Source: Hyphomonas beringensis
GTDB lineage: Bacteria; Pseudomonadota; Alphaproteobacteria; Caulobacterales; Hyphomonadaceae
Length of the DNA stretch: 64,000 nt
Assembly: GCF_000682755.1 (NCBI RefSeq)
Contig: NZ_AWFF01000001.1
Span: forward strand, 1-64,000
Direction: 5' to 3'
Both the position numbers and the translations under genes were made by a program. Below the pieces are notes generated by a model. The model was not told the origin of the DNA. It ran no database searches and saw only the letters and a list, made by a program, of their open reading frames with translations. This document shows, piece by piece, positions 57,463-64,000 of this stretch. Every line of letters starts with the position of its first letter. Position 1 is the stretch's first letter.

Positions 57463-58286
57463 CCGATATCGAAATCGTCCGGCTTGTATCCCGGGTTTGG
57501 CCATTCGAGATTCATATCTTCGAGGGCCCCGCGGACAAGCCGGGCGATCATCGCATTCCGGCGCGTTCGGCTGTCTGACGGGATGACGTACCAGGGCGCA
57601 TGCTCAGTGGAACAGCGTTCGATTGCTGTCTCATATGCCGCCATGAATTTCGTCCAGTCCTTGCGATCTTCCAGATCTCCCGGATTGAACTTCCACAGCT
57701 TGTGCGGCTCAACCAGGCGCTCGGCCAGGCGCTCGCCCTGCTCTTCATGTCCGACATTGAGCATGCATTTGACGATGATGATACCATTCTGTGTAAGGTG
57801 TTTCTCGAAAGCGTTGATTTGGTCATAGCGCTGATCAATCTCTTCCGCGCTGGCCCAGCCGCGGACTTTCACCACCAGAACATCTTCATAGTGTGAACGG
57901 TCGAAAATGCCGATATGCCCCTTTTTGGGCACGGCATTGTGGACGCGCCAAAGATAGTCACGCGCCAGCTCGTTCGCGCTCGGCGCCTTGAACGCCTTCA
58001 CCTCCATGCCGAGTGGAGTCGTGTCAGCAAACACACCCCGAATGGTGCCGGACTTGCCCGCTGTGTCCATGCCCTGAAGCATCACCAGAATCGATTGCTT
58101 CTTGTGGGCGTACAGCATGTCTTTCAGCTCATTGATGACAGCAGCGTCCTTTTTCAGGCTAGTCTTGGCGTCATCCTTGTTGGCGAAGATGTCATCGTCC
58201 CGCGTTGGCCGCTCGGCAAGGCTGAAGGGCTTGCCAGGTTTTGCGATGAGGTGATCGCGCACATGCTTGATGCTGGGTATGTCCAT
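57459..58286 (-). CDS. PPK2-family polyphosphate kinase
   Basis: A 275-residue PPK2 transferring phosphate between polyphosphate and nucleotides (usually polyP to ADP or GDP). Walker A 'GMDTAGKSGTI' (about residue 71), 'FKAPSANELARDYLWRVHNAVPKKGHIGIFDRSHYEDVL' containing Walker B, and the 'IVKCMLNVGHEEQGERL' lid region are seen. The ATG at 58286 follows a GGAGA ribosome binding site that directly follows the T run of the rpsD terminator. No separate promoter is visible, so expression appears to need read-through from rpsD. A Ppx/GppA phosphatase gene also occurs in the window. Confidence 0.9.
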   Translation of the reverse strand: MDIPSIKHVRDHLIAKPGKPFSLAERPTRDDDIFANKDDAKTSLKKDAAVINELKDMLYAHKKQSILVMLQGMDTAGKSGTIRGVFADTTPLGMEVKAFKAPSANELARDYLWRVHNAVPKKGHIGIFDRSHYEDVLVVKVRGWASAEEIDQRYDQINAFEKHLTQNGIIIVKCMLNVGHEEQGERLAERLVEPHKLWKFNPGDLEDRKDWTKFMAAYETAIERCSTEHAPWYVIPSDSRTRRNAMIARLVRGALEDMNLEWPNPGYKPDDFDIG

Positions 58287-58301
58287 ATGGGGCAGGTCTC
58301 C

Positions 58302-58333
58302 AAAAAGAAAGGCCGCACCAGTCTGGCGCGGCC
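58302..58333 (-). terminator. rpsD terminator placed at the PPK2 ribosome binding site
   Basis: On the minus strand GGCCGCGCCA and TGGTGCGGCC (58311-58320 and 58324-58333) form a 10-bp stem with one mismatch and a 3-base loop, followed by TTTCTTTTT (complement of 58302-58310). It lies 30 bp past the rpsD stop and 16 bp before the PPK2 ATG, so it acts as an intercistronic terminator or attenuator. Confidence 0.85.
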
Positions 58334-58362
58334 CATCATATAGTTCAAGAAATTCAGTCCTC

Positions 58363-58980
58363 TTAAGAGGAGTAGAATTCGACCACCTGTGCCGGTTCCA
58401 TCTGGACCGGGTATGGCACGTCGGAGAGTTCCGGAACGCGCACATAAGTGGCTGACATCGCTTTCGGGTCGACTTCGACATATTCCGGAACGTCACGCTC
58501 CGGGCTGCCGAGTGCTTCAAGCACCAGAGCCAGGTTACGGGACTTTTCGCGGATCTGAACAACATCGCCCGCTTTCAGGCGGACAGAACCGATATTGCAG
58601 CGGCGACCATTCACCATCACGTGACCGTGGTTGATGAACTGACGGGCAGCAAAGATCGTCGGAACAAATTTCGCGCGATACACAACGGCATCAAGACGGG
58701 ATTCGAGCAGACCGATCAGGTTCTCGGAGGTGTTGCCCTTCATGCGGTTCGCATCTTCGTAAATACGAAGGAACTGCTTCTCCGTGATGTCGCCGTAGTA
58801 GCCTTTCAGCTTCTGCTTCGCCATCAGCTGCATACCATAGTCGGACGTCTTGCTGCGACGGCTTTGACCGTGCTGGCCCGGCTTGTAGTTACGCTTGTTT
58901 ACAGGAGATTTGGGGCGGCCCCAGATGTTTTCACCGACGCGACGGTCGATTTTGTACTTCGCGCTATGGCGACGAGACAT
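58363..58980 (-). CDS. rpsD: 30S ribosomal protein S4
   Basis: A 205-residue ribosomal protein S4, an early assembly protein binding 16S rRNA. The start [38 protein letters not shown], the S4 RNA-binding motif '[38 protein letters not shown]' (about residues 93-130) and the C-terminal '[11 protein letters not shown]' match the family. It stands alone here rather than in the alpha operon, which is usual in alphaproteobacteria. A promoter-like site lies at 59076-59104, and a terminator follows before the PPK2 gene. Confidence 0.97.
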   Translation of the reverse strand: MSRRHSAKYKIDRRVGENIWGRPKSPVNKRNYKPGQHGQSRRSKTSDYGMQLMAKQKLKGYYGDITEKQFLRIYEDANRMKGNTSENLIGLLESRLDAVVYRAKFVPTIFAARQFINHGHVMVNGRRCNIGSVRLKAGDVVQIREKSRNLALVLEALGSPERDVPEYVEVDPKAMSATYVRVPELSDVPYPVQMEPAQVVEFYSS

Positions 58981-59075
58981 GGTAGTACCTCATTATCGAC
59001 GCGGGCCGGTGGGCGACGCTCATTCGCACCCACGATTTCAACGGCGGCACCGCACCATCCCGTTGTGAAGCGCGG

Positions 59076-59104
59076 GGTAAACACCAAACATCTTCTTCCG
59101 TCAA
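59076..59104 (-). promoter_or_regulatory. possible promoter for rpsD
   Basis: On the minus strand TTGACG (complement of 59099-59104) and TTTACC (complement of 59076-59081) are 17 bases apart, about 95 bp before the rpsD start. The -35 match is good and the -10 match is poor, so this is tentative. Confidence 0.35.
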
Positions 59105-59158
59105 GCTGCGCACCTGCTACAGGTAGAGGTAATCATAAAGACCATAAGGGAGGAAAAC

Positions 59159-59974
59159 ATGGGTTTACTGGACGGACGTGTGGCAATTGTCACGGGCGCA
59201 GGCAGCGGGATCGGGCTGGCAGCTGCGGAAGCACTGGCTCAGGAGGGCGCCGCAGTGCTGGCGACAGACATTGACGAGGACGGCCTCAAAGTCACCGCCA
59301 GCCGCATCAAGGCGAATGGCGGCACCGTGGAGACCCTGCAACAGGATGTGACCGATGAGGCGATGTGGGATACCGCTTTTGAGACAGCCGAAAGCAAGCT
59401 CGGTGCGCCCTCTATCCTGATCAATAATGCCGGTATTGCAATTGGCGGGGCTATAGCGGACTTTTCGCTGGATGACTGGCAACGCCAGATGAGCGTGAAT
59501 GTCGATAGTGTCTTCCTGGGCACGCGTGCAGCGATCCGGCGGATGCAGGAAAATGGCGGCTCCATCGTGAACATCTCATCCGTCGCCGGTCTGAAGGGCG
59601 CAGCGGGCCTCAGCGCCTATTGCACGTCCAAGGGGGCGGTGCGTCTGTTCACAAAGTCCGCTGCCGTGGAATGCGCTCAGATGGGCTGGCCGATCCGCGT
59701 GAATTCGGTCCATCCCGGCATCATCGACACGCCGATCTGGCAGAAGTCCATCTCAAGGCTAACCGAAACCATGGACGCGGAGACGGCCAGTATCATGACA
59801 GCGCCAGATGGCTCCAACGAAATGAATGTTGCGCTTCTGGGCGCACAATCCTCTCCGATGGGCCGGGCCGGACGGCCAGACGAGGTGGCAAACCTGATCG
59901 TCTTCCTGGCGTCAGACAAGTCCAGCTATATCAACGGACAGGAACATGTCGTCGATGGCGCGATGACGGCCTGA
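59159..59974 (+). CDS. SDR-family oxidoreductase
   Basis: A 271-residue classical short-chain dehydrogenase/reductase. Cofactor motif TGAGSGIGLA (about residues 12-21), NNAG (about 86), Ser in 'NISSVAG', and catalytic Tyr-Lys in 'SAYCTSKGA' are all present; an Asp at the end of the second strand (ATDIDED) points to NAD(H). Substrates of the family range from alcohols and sterols to sugars; none can be chosen here. It converges with the CaiB/BaiF gene. An AGGGAGG precedes the start. Confidence 0.9.
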   Translation: MGLLDGRVAIVTGAGSGIGLAAAEALAQEGAAVLATDIDEDGLKVTASRIKANGGTVETLQQDVTDEAMWDTAFETAESKLGAPSILINNAGIAIGGAIADFSLDDWQRQMSVNVDSVFLGTRAAIRRMQENGGSIVNISSVAGLKGAAGLSAYCTSKGAVRLFTKSAAVECAQMGWPIRVNSVHPGIIDTPIWQKSISRLTETMDAETASIMTAPDGSNEMNVALLGAQSSPMGRAGRPDEVANLIVFLASDKSSYINGQEHVVDGAMTA

Positions 59975-59979
59975 CGCGC

Positions 59980-61185
59980 TCAGACAATCCCCGACTGTTT
60001 CAGCTTTTCGACCTGCTCTGGCGTCAGCTCCAGCAGGTCAGTCAGCACATCAGCTGTGTGCTGGCCGAGGCGGTCGGGGCCTGCCCAGCGGATCTTGCCG
60101 GGCGTACCGGTCAGGCGCGGGACGATGTTCTGCTGCAGGATGCCAGGCCAGCGCTCTGATGGCACTTCCACAAGCGATTGACGTGCCTTGTAGTGCGGAT
60201 CTTCCAGCATGTCGGAGGCCCGGAATACCTTACCCACGGGGACGGCCGCCTCGACCATCTCGGCTTCGATTTCGTCAATCGTGCGGCTGGACGTCCATTC
60301 ATTGATAATGGCGTCCAGCTCGGCCATGTTCTCGCCGCGCCCCGCATGCGTGTTGAAACGCGGATCGTCTTTCAGGTCTGGCTGGCCAATGGCCTTGCAA
60401 AGGCGCGCAAAGACGGTCGGCTGATTGGCGGCAATGATGACCATGCCGTCCCTGCCATCATAGATGTTGGACGGCGCGATGGACGGCAGGACGGATCCTG
60501 AGCGTTCGCGCGTATAGTCTTCAAACTGGTATTCCGGCACCAGTCCCTCCATGAAGGCCAGGACGGATTCATAGATGCTGGTATCGATCATCTGGCCTTC
60601 GCCGGTCTTCTCGCGGTGGTGTAGAGCCGCCAGCGCGCCGAAGGCCGAAAAGAGACCGGCCAGACTGTCACCCAGTGAGATGCCCGCCCGGGAGGGCTTG
60701 CGGTCCGGCTCCCCCATCAGATAGCGCACACCGCCCATCGCCTCACCGACCGAGGCATATCCCGGTCTCGAAGAATATGGTCCGGTCTGGCCGTAGCCGG
60801 ATACGCGGATCATGATCAGGCCTGGATTGACCTTTTTGAGCTCCTCATATCCCAGCCCCCATTTCTCCAGAGTGCCGGGTCGGAAATTCTCAACCAGAAA
60901 GTCAGCCTCCGAGACAAGTTGCTTCAGAAGGCCTTGCCCCTCCTCGGTCCGCAAATTCAGCGTGATGCAGCGCTTGCCGCGCGCACAGACACTCCACCAG
61001 AGCGGAAAGCCATCACGGCCCCATTCGCGCAGCGGATCGCCCTGCCCTGGCGGTTCGACCTTGATCACATCAGCGCCCATATCCGCAAACATCTGGCCGC
61101 AAAATGGCCCCGCCACCAACTGGCCGAGCTCAATGACCCGCAGATCCGTCAGCGGACCTGACCGCTCTGTGCTGGTTTCTGTCAT
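59980..61185 (-). CDS. CaiB/BaiF family CoA-transferase
   Basis: A 401-residue class III CoA-transferase. Characteristic blocks: 'LRVIELGQLVAGPFCGQMFADMGADVIKVEPPGQGDPLREWG', 'NPGLIMIRVSGYGQTGPYSSRPGYASVGEAMGG' and catalytic Asp in 'GISLGDSLAGLFSAFG'. These enzymes move CoA between carboxylic acids (formyl, crotonobetainyl, 2-methylacyl and others). The specific acids are not known. The ATG at 61185 has GGAGGAG in front of it, the best ribosome binding site in the area; the frame is open upstream. It is divergent from the acyl-CoA synthetase gene (257-bp gap), suggesting a shared acid metabolism. Confidence 0.9.
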   Translation of the reverse strand: MTETSTERSGPLTDLRVIELGQLVAGPFCGQMFADMGADVIKVEPPGQGDPLREWGRDGFPLWWSVCARGKRCITLNLRTEEGQGLLKQLVSEADFLVENFRPGTLEKWGLGYEELKKVNPGLIMIRVSGYGQTGPYSSRPGYASVGEAMGGVRYLMGEPDRKPSRAGISLGDSLAGLFSAFGALAALHHREKTGEGQMIDTSIYESVLAFMEGLVPEYQFEDYTRERSGSVLPSIAPSNIYDGRDGMVIIAANQPTVFARLCKAIGQPDLKDDPRFNTHAGRGENMAELDAIINEWTSSRTIDEIEAEMVEAAVPVGKVFRASDMLEDPHYKARQSLVEVPSERWPGILQQNIVPRLTGTPGKIRWAGPDRLGQHTADVLTDLLELTPEQVEKLKQSGIV

Positions 61186-61442
61186 ATGCTCCTCCGGTAT
61201 AATTCTGGCTGAGATCATTCCTCCGGACTTTATGCCGGGGAAGTCAATCTCTCCCCCTGTTTCCCTTCTAGACAGATGCGACCGATTTACCCAATCCGGC
61301 TTCAATCACCCATTTGTCACCCCGGATTAGACTAAAGGCGTATTGTCTTGTGTCGCATCAGGCGTAACAGCTAAGATCAGGCCTCGCTTGGGACAGCTCT
61401 CTCCTTGCCCGTCTCTGTTATAGGAGGCCAAGGGAGAAATGC

Positions 61443-63362
61443 ATGACCAGCTACAAAGACGTCTACACTTCATGGAAATCTGCGCCGGAAGCCTTCTGGG
61501 CAGAGGCGGCCAAGGCCATAGACTGGGTGAAACCAGCGGACGCGGTTTTTGATCCTGACCAAGGCGTTTACGGGCGCTGGTTTGCAGGTGCCGAATGCAA
61601 CACGGCCTACAATTGCCTCGACCGTCATGTGGAGGCAGGCCGGGGTGAGCAGAACGCCCTAATCTATGACAGTCCGATCACTGGGGCACAAAAGACCTAT
61701 ACCTATTCAGAGTTACTGGAAGAGGTCGCGACGTTTGCTGCGGCGTTGCAATCACGCGGCATCAACAAGGGTGACCGCGTGGTGATCTATATGCCGATGA
61801 TCCCGCAGGCTGCAATTGCCATGCTGGCTTGCGCGCGTATTGGCGCCATTCATTCCGTGGTCTTTGGCGGCTTTGCCCCGCACGAGCTGGCGACCCGGAT
61901 TGATGATGCGACGCCGAAGGCAATGATCTGCGCGTCCTGTGGCATCGAGCCGAACCGTATCATCCCGTACAAGCCGCTTGTCGATGAGGCGATCAACCTC
62001 TCCCACCATAAACCGGACACCTGCATCGTTTTCCAGCGTGAGCAAGTGACGGCAAATCTGGATCACGACCGGGATGCTGACTGGATGGACCTGATGCAGG
62101 ATATGTCAGCCAGGGGTGAGCGCGCTGACTGCGTGGCTGTTGCGGCCACAGATCCGCTTTATGTGCTCTACACTTCCGGCACGACTGGAAAACCGAAAGG
62201 CGTCGTGCGTGATACTGGCGGTCACATGGTGGCGCTGAAATGGTCGATGGAGAACGTTTATGGCGTGAAGCCGGGTGAAGTCTTCTGGGCTGCATCCGAT
62301 GTCGGCTGGGTCGTGGGGCACTCCTACATCGTATACGCATCATTACTGCTGGGCTGCACCACAGTAATGTTCGAAGGCAAACCCGTCGGCACACCTGATG
62401 CAGGTGTTTTCTGGCGAATGATTGATGAGCACAAGATTTCCGTCCTTTTCACCGCGCCGACAGCTCTGCGCGCGATCAAAAAGGAAGACCCGCAAGGCAG
62501 TTTGCTGAAGGATTACGACATCAGCAGCCTGCGCACCCTGTTCCTGGCCGGCGAACGCGCCGACCCGGATACCATACAGTGGTCGGAGAAACTTCTGGAT
62601 ATCCCCGTCATCGACCATTGGTGGCAGACGGAAACCGGCTGGACGATCGCAGGCAATCCGATGGGCATTGAGCACTTACCAGTCAAATACGGATCGTCCA
62701 CCGTGCCGATGCCGGGATATGAAATCCATATTCTGGATGAGGGGGGCCATGAAGTGCCGCGCGGAGACCTTGGCGCAATCTGTGTAAAGCTGCCCCTTCC
62801 CCCCGGATGCCTGCCGACGCTGTGGAAGAATGATGACCGCTTCCGTGATAGCTATCTGGCAAACTTCCCCGGCTATTATGAAACCGCTGATGCGGGATAC
62901 ATGGACGAGGATGGCTATCTCCACATCATGGCGCGCACGGATGATATCATCAATGTCGCGGGCCACCGCCTCTCCACGGGTGGTATGGAAGAAGTGCTCT
63001 CCGCCCACCCGGCCGTAGCGGAGTGCGCGGTGGTTAGCGTCGCAGACAGCTTGAAAGGCCAGGTGCCGGTTGGCTTCATCATCCTGAAGGCAGGCGTTGA
63101 TGAGCCCTCCGAACAGATTGAAGCCGAATGTGTGAAGCTTGTCCGTGAACATATCGGCGCGGTCGCTTCGCTAAGGAAGGTGATGACGGTGGGCCGCCTT
63201 CCCAAAACACGCTCCGGCAAGATCCTGCGCGCAACGATACGCAAGATCGCAGATGGAGAAGATTGGGCCATGCCAGCCACGGTGGATGATCCGAAAATCT
63301 TCAATGAAATTGAGGGCGTCATGAAATACCACAAGGTCGGCGCAATGCCCCCAACCGAATAG
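61443..63362 (+). CDS. prpE: propionyl-CoA synthetase-type acyl-CoA synthetase
   Basis: A 639-residue ANL-family acyl-CoA synthetase of the acetyl/propionyl-CoA synthetase group; makes acyl-AMP then acyl-CoA. The AMP-binding loop YTSGTTGKPKG lies at about residue 240, 'HWWQTETGW' at about 393, and the C-terminal catalytic Lys in 'PKTRSGKIL' near 590. 'GRWFAGAECNTAYNCLDRHVEAGRGEQNALIY' at the N-terminus is typical of PrpE. Which short acid is preferred needs assay; propionate fits the close relatives. The ATG follows AGGGAGAA (61432-61439). The next gene follows after 81 bp in the same direction. Confidence 0.9.
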   Translation: MTSYKDVYTSWKSAPEAFWAEAAKAIDWVKPADAVFDPDQGVYGRWFAGAECNTAYNCLDRHVEAGRGEQNALIYDSPITGAQKTYTYSELLEEVATFAAALQSRGINKGDRVVIYMPMIPQAAIAMLACARIGAIHSVVFGGFAPHELATRIDDATPKAMICASCGIEPNRIIPYKPLVDEAINLSHHKPDTCIVFQREQVTANLDHDRDADWMDLMQDMSARGERADCVAVAATDPLYVLYTSGTTGKPKGVVRDTGGHMVALKWSMENVYGVKPGEVFWAASDVGWVVGHSYIVYASLLLGCTTVMFEGKPVGTPDAGVFWRMIDEHKISVLFTAPTALRAIKKEDPQGSLLKDYDISSLRTLFLAGERADPDTIQWSEKLLDIPVIDHWWQTETGWTIAGNPMGIEHLPVKYGSSTVPMPGYEIHILDEGGHEVPRGDLGAICVKLPLPPGCLPTLWKNDDRFRDSYLANFPGYYETADAGYMDEDGYLHIMARTDDIINVAGHRLSTGGMEEVLSAHPAVAECAVVSVADSLKGQVPVGFIILKAGVDEPSEQIEAECVKLVREHIGAVASLRKVMTVGRLPKTRSGKILRATIRKIADGEDWAMPATVDDPKIFNEIEGVMKYHKVGAMPPTE

Positions 63363-63443
63363 TGGCTTCCACTCTATTGCATTGAAGTTTCGGCGATATA
63401 CGCCTATCGAAAAGGTCATGCGTTACCAAGAGAGCGTGGACCA

Positions 63444-64000
63444 ATGAGCCAACTGCGCGGATTGCTCTGCACCTATGGAACCCGTGGCGATGTGGAGCCC
63501 TTTCTAGCACTGGCTCAGCGGCTAAAGTCTTTCGGTGCGGACGTAACTCTGGCCACATCGAAACGCTATCAGGAGTGGATCGAGCAAGCAGGCATCACAT
63601 GCTTCCCTATGTCGGATGCCCCTCTGGCACTGATCGACTCTCCAGATGGCAAAATGATGCTGGAAGGTGGCGTCAGTGTTTTCAAGCGCATGGCCGCAGG
63701 AATGGGTCTTGCCAAAAAGTCTGCTCCCCTCACGGAGCAAATGATCGCAGACAGCTGGGACGCCGCACAGGCCTGCTCTCCTGACTTCATCGTCTTCCAT
63801 TCCAAGCAATTCGGTGCACCACACATTGCAGAGAAACTGGGCATCCCGGCCTTCCTTGGACTGCTGCAGCCGATGATAGTTCCGACGCGGGAGTTCCCGG
63901 CCATGGGCCTGCCCTCGCTGTCTCTGCCGGGATACAATTGGTTGACCTATACACTGGTCAGCAAGGGCTTTGCCGCACAGCGCAAGAGTGTAAACCATTT
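63444..64000 (+). CDS. glycosyltransferase (UDP-dependent, GT1/GT28-like), partial
   Basis: A coding region open from the ATG at 63444 to the window end (185 codons plus two bases), so the C-terminal part is outside. The start MSQLRGLLCTYGTRGDVEPFLALAQRLKSFGADVTLATS is the typical N-terminal fold of MGT/sterol-glucosyltransferase-like family 1 enzymes (the GTRGDV-P-F-A-L pattern). 'FPMSDAPLALIDSPDG' and 'PDFIVFHSKQFGAPHIAEKLGIPAFLG' fit the acceptor-binding half. The nucleotide-sugar site lies beyond the window, so donor and acceptor are unknown. It follows the acyl-CoA synthetase gene in the same direction. Confidence 0.85.
   Translation, partial: MSQLRGLLCTYGTRGDVEPFLALAQRLKSFGADVTLATSKRYQEWIEQAGITCFPMSDAPLALIDSPDGKMMLEGGVSVFKRMAAGMGLAKKSAPLTEQMIADSWDAAQACSPDFIVFHSKQFGAPHIAEKLGIPAFLGLLQPMIVPTREFPAMGLPSLSLPGYNWLTYTLVSKGFAAQRKSVNH

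Overview
The window looks like chromosomal DNA of an alphaproteobacterium, most likely of the Hyphomonadaceae/Maricaulales group. This is inferred from GC-rich codon use, a GTTC-N7-GTTC type SOS box at lexA, the SmPurL-type purL, the trp-lexA-comEC-gltX-gltA gene order, an ECF11-like promoter, and the number of envelope and TonB-linked genes. No rRNA, tRNA or CRISPR array was seen.

Region 1-3509 is the guaA-proximal end of an integrated mobile element whose other end lies left of the window. It carries a DUF736 gene, an AlpA-type regulator, a mobile mystery protein A/B pair (HTH protein plus Fic protein) behind inverted-repeat operators, and a P4-type tyrosine integrase. Between the integrase and the 3' end of guaA lie seven copies of a TTTACCGTCA-like motif in both orientations, probably integrase or excisionase arm sites. 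The element appears to have used the 3' end of guaA as its target.

Region 3510-17786 is core genome: guaA, an Asp/Asn beta-hydroxylase-like protein, rsmB, a GNAT acetyltransferase followed by what looks like the stump of a nitrilase-family gene, guaB with an unusual leader (sequestered ribosome binding site and a 9-codon upstream frame), a dodecin, a ppx-rlmE pair, a long HspQ, an SLC13 permease and hldE. Region 17883-22741 is a tightly overlapping four-gene operon (photolyase, FAD oxidoreductase, DUF1365, Cfa-like methyltransferase) behind a TGATCC-N18-TAAAGA promoter like those used by RpoE-ChrR sigma factors in the singlet-oxygen response.

Region 22912-38910 holds tpiA-secG-pyrG on the minus strand and ppiD-trpE-trpG, trpD-trpC, lexA, gltX and gltA on the plus strand, with comEC convergent to lexA. 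TrpD has an altered PRPP-binding motif. Region 38995-47467 contains a small entericidin, purQ, an adenine deaminase, a Cys-rich secreted protein, a TonB-dependent receptor, a lipoprotein and purL; purS is not in the window.

Region 47531-64000 contains an outer-membrane barrel protein, an M28 peptidase, bolA, an M2 peptidase, a CGFS glutaredoxin, rimO, a divergent pair of DJ-1/PfpI-fold proteins (one a GlxA-type regulator), two tandem DUF2807 'head GIN' proteins (the first with a 20-residue internal repeat), a PPK2 kinase placed directly after the rpsD terminator, an SDR, a CaiB/BaiF CoA-transferase, a propionyl-CoA synthetase and the start of a glycosyltransferase cut by the window edge.
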